Origin: CAZTVF01 sp964616985
GTDB lineage: Bacteria; Planctomycetota; Phycisphaerae; SM23-33
NCBI GenBank assembly: GCA_964616985.1
Contig: CAZTVF010000001.1
Span: 37,188-101,187 of the forward strand
Length of the DNA stretch: 64,000 bases
Direction: 5' to 3'
Shown piece by piece: positions 15,616 through 23,301 of the stretch (its first letter is position 1; each line of letters opens with the position of its first letter). The notes beneath the pieces are model-generated. The model was not told the origin of the DNA. It did not search any database and worked only from the letters and a program-made list of their open reading frames with translations. Made by a program: the position numbers and the translations under genes.

Positions 15616-17115
15616 TCACATCGGCGGCTTGAGGCGGGTGATGCCGGAGGCTTTCTCGTGCATGCGGGCGGCGCGGAGGAGCGGGCCCTCGCTGAATAAG
15701 GGGCCGATGAGCTGCATGCCGATGGGCAGGCCTGCCTTGGAGACCCCCGCCGGGATCGTGATGCCCGGCAGGCCGGCGAGGTTCACGGAAATCGTGTAGA
15801 TGTCCGCGAGGTACATCGTCAGCGGGTCGGCCGTCTTCTCGCCGAGCTTGAACGCCGTGGTCGGGGTGGCCGGGCACAGCAACACGTCGCACTGCGTAAA
15901 CGCCCGGTCGAAATCGTTCTTGATCAGCCGCCGCACCTTCAACGCCTTCACGTAATACGCGTCGTAATAGCCGCTCGACAGGGCGTAGGCCCCGAGCATG
16001 ATGCGGCGCTTCACCTCGCTACCGAATCCCTCCGCCCGCGTCTTGGAATACAGCTCGATGATGTCGGAGACCTTCTCGCTGGTGCGATGGCCGTAGTGCA
16101 CGCCGTCGTAGCGGGCGAGGTTGCTCGAGGCCTCGGCCGCGGCCACGATGTAGTAGCACGCCACGGCGAAACTCGACAGCGCGCCGTCGGCGGCGCGGTC
16201 GATGCGGCTGTGCGGCAGGTGCACGTCCACCAGCGTGGCGCCCAGCGACTGGTACGTCCGGGCGGCGGCCTGCAGGGCGGCGTGAATCTCCGGGTCCAGC
16301 GCGTCGGAATAGAACTCCTTGGGCAGGCCCACGCGGAGGTTCGCCAGCGGCTTGTCCAGATCGGTAAGGTAATCGGGCACGGCTTGGTCGATCGACGTGG
16401 AGTCCAGCGGGTCGTGGCCGGAGATCACCTGCGACAGCGCGGCGCAGTCGGCCACGTCGCGGGTCATCGGGCCGATCTGGTCGAGGCTCGATCCGTAGGC
16501 GACCAGGCCATAGCGGCTCACGCGGCCATACGTGGGCTTCATGCCCACGATGCCGCAGAAGGCGGCGGGCTGGCGGATGGAGCCTCCCGTGTCGCTGCCC
16601 AGGGCGGCGGCGCACTGCCGCGCCGCGACGGCCGAGGCCGAGCCGCCGGACGAGCCGCCCGGCACGCGCGAAACGTCCCAGGGGTTTCGCGTGGGGCGAA
16701 AGCCGCTGTTTTCTGTGGACGAGCCCATGGCGAATTCGTCGCAGTTGGTCTTGCCGATGACCACCGCGCCGGCCGCCTGCAGCTTTTGAACGACGGTGGC
16801 GGCGTAAGGGGGCTGGAAGTTGGCGAGGATCTTCGACGAGCAGGTGGTGCGGGCGAAGGGGGTGCAGATGTTGTCTTTGACAGCCACCGGCACGCCGGCC
16901 AGCGGCGGCAGCTTTTCCAGCGCGGCCCGGCGGGCATCGACGGCCTTGGCCGCGTCGATGGCGGTGTCCCAGCATACCTCGTTGAACGAGGCAATCTGGG
17001 GCTCGGTGGCGTCGATCGTCTTGAGGTACGCCTGGGCCGCCTCGACGGCAGAGACCTCGCCACGGGCGATGGCGTCGCGGAGTTCGATGACGGATAACTC
17101 GGTGAGGGCGGTCAC
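15616..17115 (-). CDS. gatA: Asp/Glu-tRNA amidotransferase subunit A
   Basis: A 499-residue amidase-signature protein. The Ser-cisSer-Lys triad is visible: Lys in PVAVKDNICT (about residue 80), the Ser-rich GGSSGGSASAVAA (about 153-165) and GSDTGGSIRQPAAFCG (about 174-189). GatA releases ammonia from glutamine for the GatCAB complex, which amidates mischarged Glu-tRNA(Gln) or Asp-tRNA(Asn). It overlaps gatC by four bases (ATGA). gatB is not next to it. Since asnS is present at 19918, the complex here may serve mainly Gln-tRNA formation. Confidence 0.97.
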   Translation of the reverse strand: MTALTELSVIELRDAIARGEVSAVEAAQAYLKTIDATEPQIASFNEVCWDTAIDAAKAVDARRAALEKLPPLAGVPVAVKDNICTPFARTTCSSKILANFQPPYAATVVQKLQAAGAVVIGKTNCDEFAMGSSTENSGFRPTRNPWDVSRVPGGSSGGSASAVAARQCAAALGSDTGGSIRQPAAFCGIVGMKPTYGRVSRYGLVAYGSSLDQIGPMTRDVADCAALSQVISGHDPLDSTSIDQAVPDYLTDLDKPLANLRVGLPKEFYSDALDPEIHAALQAAARTYQSLGATLVDVHLPHSRIDRAADGALSSFAVACYYIVAAAEASSNLARYDGVHYGHRTSEKVSDIIELYSKTRAEGFGSEVKRRIMLGAYALSSGYYDAYYVKALKVRRLIKNDFDRAFTQCDVLLCPATPTTAFKLGEKTADPLTMYLADIYTISVNLAGLPGITIPAGVSKAGLPIGMQLIGPLFSEGPLLRAARMHEKASGITRLKPPM

Positions 17116-17414
17116 TGGCTGTCTCCGATCACCTTGGGGACCATGAAGAAGTCGCCGTCGCGCTGCGGGGCGTTGGCCAAGGCTTCTTCCGGCGAGAGGG
17201 ACGCGTGGGGCGTGTCGACCGCGAAGACGTTCTGGATCTCCACCGCATGCGCCATCGGCTCTATGCCGCTGGTGTCGAGCTCGTTGAGCTTTTCCACGTA
17301 CGTGAGGATGCTCGCCAACTGGCGGCCAAACGTGGCGACCTCATCGTCGGTGAGCTCGATTCGTGCGAGCTTTCCTATGTGCCGGACAAGCGTTGGATCG
17401 ATCTGGTTTTCCAT
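17112..17414 (-). CDS. gatC: Asp/Glu-tRNA amidotransferase subunit C
   Basis: A 100-residue GatC, normal length. Diagnostic segments are VRHIGKLARIELTDDEVATF, the central QLASILTYVEKLNELDTSGI, MAHAVEIQNVFAVD, and the C-terminal QRDGDFFMVPKVI. GatC wraps around GatA and GatB and stabilises the complex. The ATG at 17412-17414 gives the family N-terminus; the longer frame upstream is not GatC-like. Directly upstream is gatA's partner position with coupled translation. Confidence 0.95.
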   Translation of the reverse strand: MENQIDPTLVRHIGKLARIELTDDEVATFGRQLASILTYVEKLNELDTSGIEPMAHAVEIQNVFAVDTPHASLSPEEALANAPQRDGDFFMVPKVIGDSQ

Positions 17415-17525
17415 CGCCCTATGATAAGAGACGGGCTGTGGATGTAAACACGGTTTTTGCGGGGGCGCCCAAATCGGGCACCATGCCCCTGTGTGGTTCG
17501 CGGGAGAGCAGGTGACTGGCCGTGG

Positions 17526-17570
17526 ACATGCTTTTGGCCTGCCTGCCGCCAAAGCATGGCACCCCGCGGG
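17526..17570. repeat. Short palindrome, ATGCTTTTG family
   Basis: ACATGCTTTTGG and CCAAAGCATGG surround a loop rich in GCCTGC, followed by CACCC. A related copy lies at 41441-41500. It sits between the divergent gatC and infA genes. Confidence 0.6.
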
Positions 17571-17615
17571 CCTGGAACGTGGCGTCGAGGTGGACGACAT
17601 TTTTGACAGCGGGCG

Positions 17616-17644
17616 TTGACGTGGCCGCGTTTGCACGCTATAGT
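17616..17644 (+). promoter_or_regulatory. infA promoter
   Basis: TTGACG (17616-17621), 17-base spacer, TATAGT (17639-17644), 30 bases before the infA start codon. Confidence 0.72.
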
Positions 17645-17674
17645 GCCGCGTTACCGTCTTACGAAAAGAGTGTT

Positions 17675-17902
17675 ATGGCCAAAGCCGATACCATCGAAGT
17701 TGAAGCCGTCGTCAAGGCAGCATTGCCCAATGCCATGTTCCGTCTCGAGATCGACATGGCGAATAAGAAGCATGAGATCATCGGCCACATCTCCGGCCGC
17801 ATGCGCCGCAACTACATCCGCATCACCCCCGGGGACAAGGTCCTCGTCCAGCTGAGCCCCTACGACCTGACCAAAGGCCGCATCGTTTTCCGCCAGCGGT
17901 AA
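17675..17902 (+). CDS. infA: Translation initiation factor IF-1
   Basis: A 75-residue S1/OB-fold protein. The family pattern is complete: IEVEAVVKAALPNAMFRLEI, HEIIGHISGRMRRNYIRITP, GDKVLVQLSPYDLTKGRIVF and the R at the end. IF-1 occupies the ribosomal A site during initiation. The ATG at 17675 yields the usual length; upstream in-frame ATG codons lie before the promoter. Transcribed alone, with a hypothetical membrane protein gene following 28 bases downstream. Confidence 0.97.
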   Translation: MAKADTIEVEAVVKAALPNAMFRLEIDMANKKHEIIGHISGRMRRNYIRITPGDKVLVQLSPYDLTKGRIVFRQR

Positions 17903-17930
17903 ACGGACGCAGGGGGCTTGGGAGCAGCGA

Positions 17931-18263
17931 ATGAAGGGGAAGTGGATCAAGACAGGGGTAGCCCTGCTCATCGTTGGCGGGCTGATCTATTACTACAATG
18001 GCCCACGGTTCTGGACTCTTCATGCCAATGACTCTCCCGACGGCCGATACCGCTATATAAGCGAAGTTCAGGACCCGCCGTTCACGCAAGCGAGCCCCGT
18101 CATCTACCGCTACCGCGTGATTGACCTTCGGACCGGGAGGGAGATACCGGGCACGCGCGTGTTGATCAACGCCGACAGTTGCCACTACGACAAGTACGAA
18201 CAGCCTCACGTATGGACGAAGGAAGAGATCGAAGAGCTTGATCGCAAGACAGGCGTCAAGTAG
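17931..18263 (+). CDS. Small single-pass membrane protein, unknown function
   Basis: I do not recognise this 110-residue protein. It has a short basic N-terminus (MKGKWIKTG), one hydrophobic helix at about residues 8-22, and an exported domain of about 85 residues with beta-like segments (RYRYISEVQDPPF, VIYRYRVIDLRTGREI) and a charged C-terminal helix. It follows infA in the same direction and might share its transcript. The ATG has GGGAGCAGCG upstream. Not obviously a lipoprotein. Confidence 0.6.
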   Translation: MKGKWIKTGVALLIVGGLIYYYNGPRFWTLHANDSPDGRYRYISEVQDPPFTQASPVIYRYRVIDLRTGREIPGTRVLINADSCHYDKYEQPHVWTKEEIEELDRKTGVK

Positions 18264-18280
18264 TTCCAGCAACTCGCACG

Positions 18281-18886
18281 TTATTCCGCCGTCTTGTTCT
18301 CGTAATCCCCGGCGATAATGATGTCGCGCAGATGCCCGGGATCGGTGACGTCCTGGTCGGTCTGGACCCAGAAGCGATTGGCCATGGCGGGGGAGTGCAC
18401 GTCGCCGGCGTTGACCAGCGGCAGCATCAGGCGATGGGCAGCGGCGAGGGACTTGGGCGGCAGTTCTCCCATGTGGTTGCACGTCTGCCACTCGATGGCG
18501 TCGGGCAGGACCTCCCCGCCGAGAAGCTCAGGCTCCACCGCCCACCGGAACGGGTGGGCCAGGATCGTGAGGTGGTTCTCCTCGTCGGCCCGGCGGAGGA
18601 TTTCCGGCACGGTGGGGATGCGCTGGTAGCTGCGGTCGTCGGTGCCCAGGATGAGCAGGTGCGAGCGGCGGTCTTCGCCGACGGCCAACTCCACACCCGA
18701 GAAAATCCGTATCTCCGGGAACGCCGCCTGCAGGTCCGCCAGTTCCCAGTCGCCCCAGATGGCGTCGTGCTCGGTGATGAACACGCCCTGGTAGCCGCGT
18801 TCGATCAGCCCGCGGATGATGTCCTCGGGGCTGGAACTGCAGCAGCCGCTGTAGCGGCTGGTGTGGCAATGTAATTCGATCTTCAT
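18281..18886 (-). CDS. PHP-domain metal-dependent phosphoesterase
   Basis: A 201-residue protein of the polymerase-and-histidinol-phosphatase fold. The first metal motif is IELHCHTSRYSGCC at residues 3-16, next TEHDA near residue 38, then SGVEL, LAHPFRW (His near 113) and GDVHS near 164. Related short PHP proteins act as phosphoesterases (3',5'-nucleotide or RNA-end hydrolysis), but the substrate here is unknown. The ATG at 18884-18886 gives the family N-terminus directly at the metal motif. A longer frame reads through a repeat. Confidence 0.85.
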   Translation of the reverse strand: MKIELHCHTSRYSGCCSSSPEDIIRGLIERGYQGVFITEHDAIWGDWELADLQAAFPEIRIFSGVELAVGEDRRSHLLILGTDDRSYQRIPTVPEILRRADEENHLTILAHPFRWAVEPELLGGEVLPDAIEWQTCNHMGELPPKSLAAAHRLMLPLVNAGDVHSPAMANRFWVQTDQDVTDPGHLRDIIIAGDYENKTAE

Positions 18887-18940
18887 GCCCGAGTAGGTTA
18901 CACGATACGGGCGATTGAATCGAGCATAACAGCGGGCGGG

Positions 18941-19120
18941 GGCCCTATGGAGTGCGGCGGCAGAGTCCCAAGCGCAGCGAGGGACGCCGCCGCTGTGGAT
19001 GCGGCACTTACCCCCGTTCTGTGCTTCCCAACTCACGGCGGCAGAAAATCCAAAGCGTCGTTGCCACCGCACCTGCCTGCCGGCAGGCAAGCTCCATAGC
19101 GCCGCATACTCAGCGCCGCA
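18941..19120. repeat. GC-rich interleaved inverted repeats
   Basis: CCTATGGAGTGCGGCGGC at 18954-18971 is mirrored by GCTCCATAGCGCCGCA at 19090-19105, with further inner palindromes (CCTGCCTGCCGGCAGGCA at 19072-19089). The 18887-19153 gap holds no gene. Confidence 0.6.
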
Positions 19121-19153
19121 CTTGGCAGCAGGTACACGATCTGTGCAGTTGAC

Positions 19154-19753
19154 TTAGTGGTTGCGCTGCAGGAGGTCCCATGCCCCGTCGATGATCAGTT
19201 CCGCCGCACGGTCGGGGTGAATCGTGAGCTGCCACGGCTGACTGGCGGCCTGCGTGGCCGGGGCCAGACGGGCGGCGCACGCCTCCATCAGGAGGCGGTT
19301 TTCGGGCAGGCCAAACCGCCGCCCCAGCACGCGAGGCCAATCCGGGCGCATCCGCACAGCCTTGTGCCTGGGCAGCGAGGCGAACAGGTCGCGATCCTCC
19401 TCCTTCAGGCCGGCGATCAAGGCGGCGACGGCCTGTTCGTACGTCTTGGGCCAGGCCTCGCGCGGGTCAACCCTGGCCGGTTTGCTGGCGGGTTCTGAGG
19501 CGGCAACGGGCGGGGTCGTCGGGGCGGCGACAGGTCTTGTCGCGGGCGTTGCCGAAGGCGCGGGCGAAGTGGCCGCCGCCGGCGTTGGCGCCATTCGTGT
19601 CGCTGCCGCGGTGGGCCTGGGCTTCGGCCAGGGCGCCGGCGATTGCGACGCCGCCGGCTGGGGCCGGGCCGCCTCCACGCCCCGCACGCCTTTGTTCTTA
19701 TGACACCCCGCCAGCATCAGCAGGGCGATCGAAATTGCGATCAGCTTCTTCAT
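19154..19753 (-). CDS. Lipoprotein with long Ala/Pro/Thr linker
   Basis: I do not recognise the mature domain. The 199-residue product has a clear lipoprotein signal, MKKLIAISIALLMLAGC, with lipobox LAGC at residues 14-17. Residues about 30-95 are a disordered Pro/Ala/Thr linker, and the last 100 residues form a helical domain (AWPKTYEQAVAALIAGLKEE, FASLPRHKAVRMRPDWPRVL). This architecture suggests an anchored periplasmic domain held away from the membrane. The start is the ATG at 19751-19753; the much longer reading frame upstream overlaps asnS in another frame and is spurious. Confidence 0.72.
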   Translation of the reverse strand: MKKLIAISIALLMLAGCHKNKGVRGVEAARPQPAASQSPAPWPKPRPTAAATRMAPTPAAATSPAPSATPATRPVAAPTTPPVAASEPASKPARVDPREAWPKTYEQAVAALIAGLKEEDRDLFASLPRHKAVRMRPDWPRVLGRRFGLPENRLLMEACAARLAPATQAASQPWQLTIHPDRAAELIIDGAWDLLQRNH

Positions 19754-19776
19754 GTTGTTCAACAGTTCCAGCGTGG

Positions 19777-19851
19777 GTGGCGGCTTGTCCGTTCGGCGCT
19801 GTTTGGCCGCCGCGGCAAGCGGGCGTCTACATCGCCGAACGGCAAGCCGAT
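19777..19851. repeat. Palindrome, family A
   Basis: Arms CGGCTTGTCCGTTCGGCGCT (19780-19800) and ATCGCCGAACGGCAAGCCG (19831-19849), the third copy of the family seen at 3054 and 9351. Confidence 0.75.
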
Positions 19852-19917
19852 GTCCAGCGCTCTCTTCCGTGAGTGCGTTTGACCTGCCTGTCCGCGGGCA
19901 AGTTCGCGGACCGTCTT

Positions 19918-21312
<1,395 letters not shown>

Positions 21313-21427
21313 GTCTATCTCCTGGACGAATATCGTAACTCTATCCGGCGACGGGTGAAGTATCGAGAGGGTAGTTGCGCTTCCCCGCACACACTGCCCC
21401 AACTCGCACACAAAAAACTCCCGCGCG

Positions 21428-21465
21428 AACACAACGCCGACGGACTGCGTCCGTCGGTCTTCCCG
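21428..21465. repeat. REP-like palindrome, family E copy 1
   Basis: Palindrome CCGACGGACTGCGTCCGTCGG followed by TCTTCC, immediately downstream of the RAYT gene (its stop is at 21475). The inverted partner lies upstream of the gene at 22078-22110. Confidence 0.85.
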
Positions 21466-21474
21466 ACCGTGGAT

Positions 21475-22047
21475 CTATGGTTGAATCGGAGGTGTCGTCC
21501 CCGGTGGTCCGTTCTTCACCCACAACAACCCCTGCTTGAGGTGCCACGTCCACGCGCCCTGTTTCGCGTGGTTCAGTATGTAGTAGAAGACGTTCAATTG
21601 ATGCTCGCGGTCCCGGATCGGAAACGCCCCACATCGTTTGCCCCAGACCCTCCCAGTAAAGCCCTGTTCCTTGAGGACGAATGTCGCGTGCTTCTTGGCG
21701 CGTCCCATCCTGTTGCGGACCTCGTCATCGCCGAATCTCCCAAGCAGATGGTAGTGATACCCGCCCATGCAAAGCGAGATTGTCTCGATCCCCTGCCAGT
21801 GGAGCATCTCGATGATCGACATCCCCGCGGTTCGGCGATGCGCGGGAGTCAGCTTCACGACCTCACCCTTCATCGACTCCTGCGAAAGCTCCAGTGCGTC
21901 CCCGTAATCTTCCGGCGCGGGAGGATGCTTGTAGTCCCCATCGACGTGCTCGTGGTGCTTCCATTCGCGCCACCCGCGGGGGTCTCCGCGCAACCAGGAG
22001 GCGTAGGTGTTTCCATTGACGTGGTACCACCCGTTCCAGGCGCCCAT
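21475..22047 (-). CDS. REP-associated tyrosine transposase (RAYT, Y1/HUH)
   Basis: A 190-residue Y1 transposase-like protein. The N-terminus GWYHVNGNTYASW is the usual YHV start of RAYTs. The HUH metal motif appears as CMGGYHYHLLGRF (His-Tyr-His, about residues 100-106), and the catalytic tyrosine is expected in QLNVFYYILNHAKQG (about 160-174). RAYTs are single-copy, domesticated relatives of IS200/IS605 transposases that are thought to spread REP palindromes. Supporting this, family E palindromes lie on both sides in opposite orientation, plus two more copies within 900 bases. The stop follows a normal-length C-terminus. Likely intact. Confidence 0.85.
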   Translation of the reverse strand: MGAWNGWYHVNGNTYASWLRGDPRGWREWKHHEHVDGDYKHPPAPEDYGDALELSQESMKGEVVKLTPAHRRTAGMSIIEMLHWQGIETISLCMGGYHYHLLGRFGDDEVRNRMGRAKKHATFVLKEQGFTGRVWGKRCGAFPIRDREHQLNVFYYILNHAKQGAWTWHLKQGLLWVKNGPPGTTPPIQP

Positions 22048-22077
22048 GTTCGTGCCCCTTTCAAACGCCCTCGTTCA

Positions 22078-22112
22078 TCGGAAGACCGACGGACGCAGTC
22101 CTTCGGCGTTGG
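22078..22112. repeat. REP-like palindrome, family E copy 2
   Basis: GGAAGACCGACGGACGCAGT followed by CCTTCGGCGTTGG; same family as 21428-21465 but inverted, placed just upstream of the RAYT gene. One mismatch in the second arm. Confidence 0.82.
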
Positions 22113-22136
22113 GTCGTGGACGAGTTCCCGCGTTTG

Positions 22137-22721
22137 TCATTCGCGGATCTCGACAACCGTCCCTTCGGGAATCTTGGGATAGAGTTCGCGAATGTCGTCG
22201 TCGGACATCGCGACGCAACCGGCGGTGCCGGCGCGGTCGTTCTTGGCGCCGTGGATCATGATCTCGCCGCCCAGGGGGGTGTACCACCAGCGTTCGATGT
22301 CGTTCGTCAGCATCGCGGTCATGATCTTGTCGTAGTCCGCCTGCGTGATCAGCCCGTCGCGGAGCCCGCGCTCGGCGTCCTCCTTGTCAGGATAACTCAA
22401 CCCGATCGAGAGCGTGTACTTCGACTGCGGGTTCTTATAGCAGACGTAGAAGGTGCCGATCGGCGTGCGGCCGTCGCCTTCTTTGACCTTATCGCCGCCG
22501 TTGCGCCCCGAGATGACGTGGTAGCGTTTCACGACGCGCCGCCCATCGTATACGGTCAGAAGATTCTGCGACTTGGCGACGACGATGCGCGGGTCCGACA
22601 GGTCCGTGAGCGGTCGATCGAACGCCATCGCGAACTTCGGTCGCTCCATCGCTAGCAGAATCCCCAGCATCAGCAGAAGCGATCCGTCGACGATTGCCAT
22701 ACCCCAGCGTGCGTGCCACAT
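22137..22721 (-). CDS. L,D-transpeptidase (YkuD family)
   Basis: A 194-residue protein with an N-terminal membrane segment (about residues 8-26) and a YkuD catalytic domain. Strand VVAKSQNLLTVYDGRRVVKR opens the domain; GDGRTPIGTFYVCYKN is the typical middle; the active site is GGEIMIHGAKNDRAGTAGCV followed by AMSDDDI, with catalytic His and Cys near residues 160 and 172. Such enzymes make 3-3 peptidoglycan cross-links or attach proteins to the wall; this fits a planctomycete that has peptidoglycan. Flanked on both sides by family E palindromes. Confidence 0.88.
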   Translation of the reverse strand: MWHARWGMAIVDGSLLLMLGILLAMERPKFAMAFDRPLTDLSDPRIVVAKSQNLLTVYDGRRVVKRYHVISGRNGGDKVKEGDGRTPIGTFYVCYKNPQSKYTLSIGLSYPDKEDAERGLRDGLITQADYDKIMTAMLTNDIERWWYTPLGGEIMIHGAKNDRAGTAGCVAMSDDDIRELYPKIPEGTVVEIRE

Positions 22722-22785
22722 AGCGATCTTCCTTGATCAAGATGCTGTCATTATCCAACAAGGATGCCGGGAACTCAAGCAATAG

Positions 22786-22818
22786 GAAGACCGACGGACG
22801 CAGTCCGTCGGCGTTGGG
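22786..22818. repeat. REP-like palindrome, family E copy 3
   Basis: GGAAGACCGACGGACGCAGT followed by CCGTCGGCGTTGG; a perfect-arm copy of the RAYT-linked family. Confidence 0.85.
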
Positions 22819-22890
22819 GTCGGAGTTACGGTGATGGGGATTCACCGGCGCTATCACGTCTCGCGGTGGTCTTCCCGTCCGCGCGTAAAA

Positions 22891-22921
22891 AGAACCGACG
22901 GACAGCAGTCCGTCGGTTCAG
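22891..22921. repeat. REP-like palindrome, family E copy 4
   Basis: AACCGACGGACAGCAGTCCG followed by TCGGTT, at the 3' side of rpmB. It could form the terminator hairpin of rpmB. Confidence 0.8.
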
Positions 22922-22953
22922 GGACGTATTCTTTTAGCGAGGGGTCCGGGGAA

Positions 22954-23214
22954 TCAGACCGCGGCGGCTTCGGGCTTCTCGCGGCGGACGGGCTTGACGA
23001 TCTCGCCCATGCGGATGGCCTTGGTCGAGACGTTAATGCGGACGACCTTGCCGTCGATGACGGCGCGGACGCGCTGCATGTTCGCCTTGAACGTCCGCTT
23101 CGTCTTGCCGGTGATCTTCCGGCCGACGCCGCCGAGGTACTTCGCCTTGCCGCGGCGGGTGATCTGCCGGCCGGCACTGGTTCGCTTTCCGGTGAATGGA
23201 CATACACGAGGCAT
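22954..23214 (-). CDS. rpmB: 50S ribosomal protein L28
   Basis: An 86-residue L28. The zinc-type N-terminus MPRVCPFTGKRTSAGRQITR has one cysteine where others have two, followed by KAKYLGGVGRKITGKTKRTF and the basic core FKANMQRVRAVIDGKVVRIN, then VSTKAIRMGEIVKPV. It binds 23S rRNA in the large subunit. The ATG at 23212-23214 has AGGAGCACAACA upstream and a near-consensus promoter further up. Slightly longer than average at the C-terminus (REKPEAAAV). Confidence 0.95.
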   Translation of the reverse strand: MPRVCPFTGKRTSAGRQITRRGKAKYLGGVGRKITGKTKRTFKANMQRVRAVIDGKVVRINVSTKAIRMGEIVKPVRREKPEAAAV

Positions 23215-23260
23215 TGTTGTGCTCCTGCTATTACTCAGCCCGCTTGGTGGCGGGTCGGGC

Positions 23261-23289
23261 ATTATAAGCGGCGGCCCGAAACGACACAA
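23261..23289 (-). promoter_or_regulatory. rpmB promoter
   Basis: On the minus strand, TTGTGT (23284-23289), 17-base spacer, TATAAT (23261-23266), 47 bases before the start codon. Confidence 0.78.
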
Positions 23290-23301
23290 GCGGGTTTTTC
23301 G

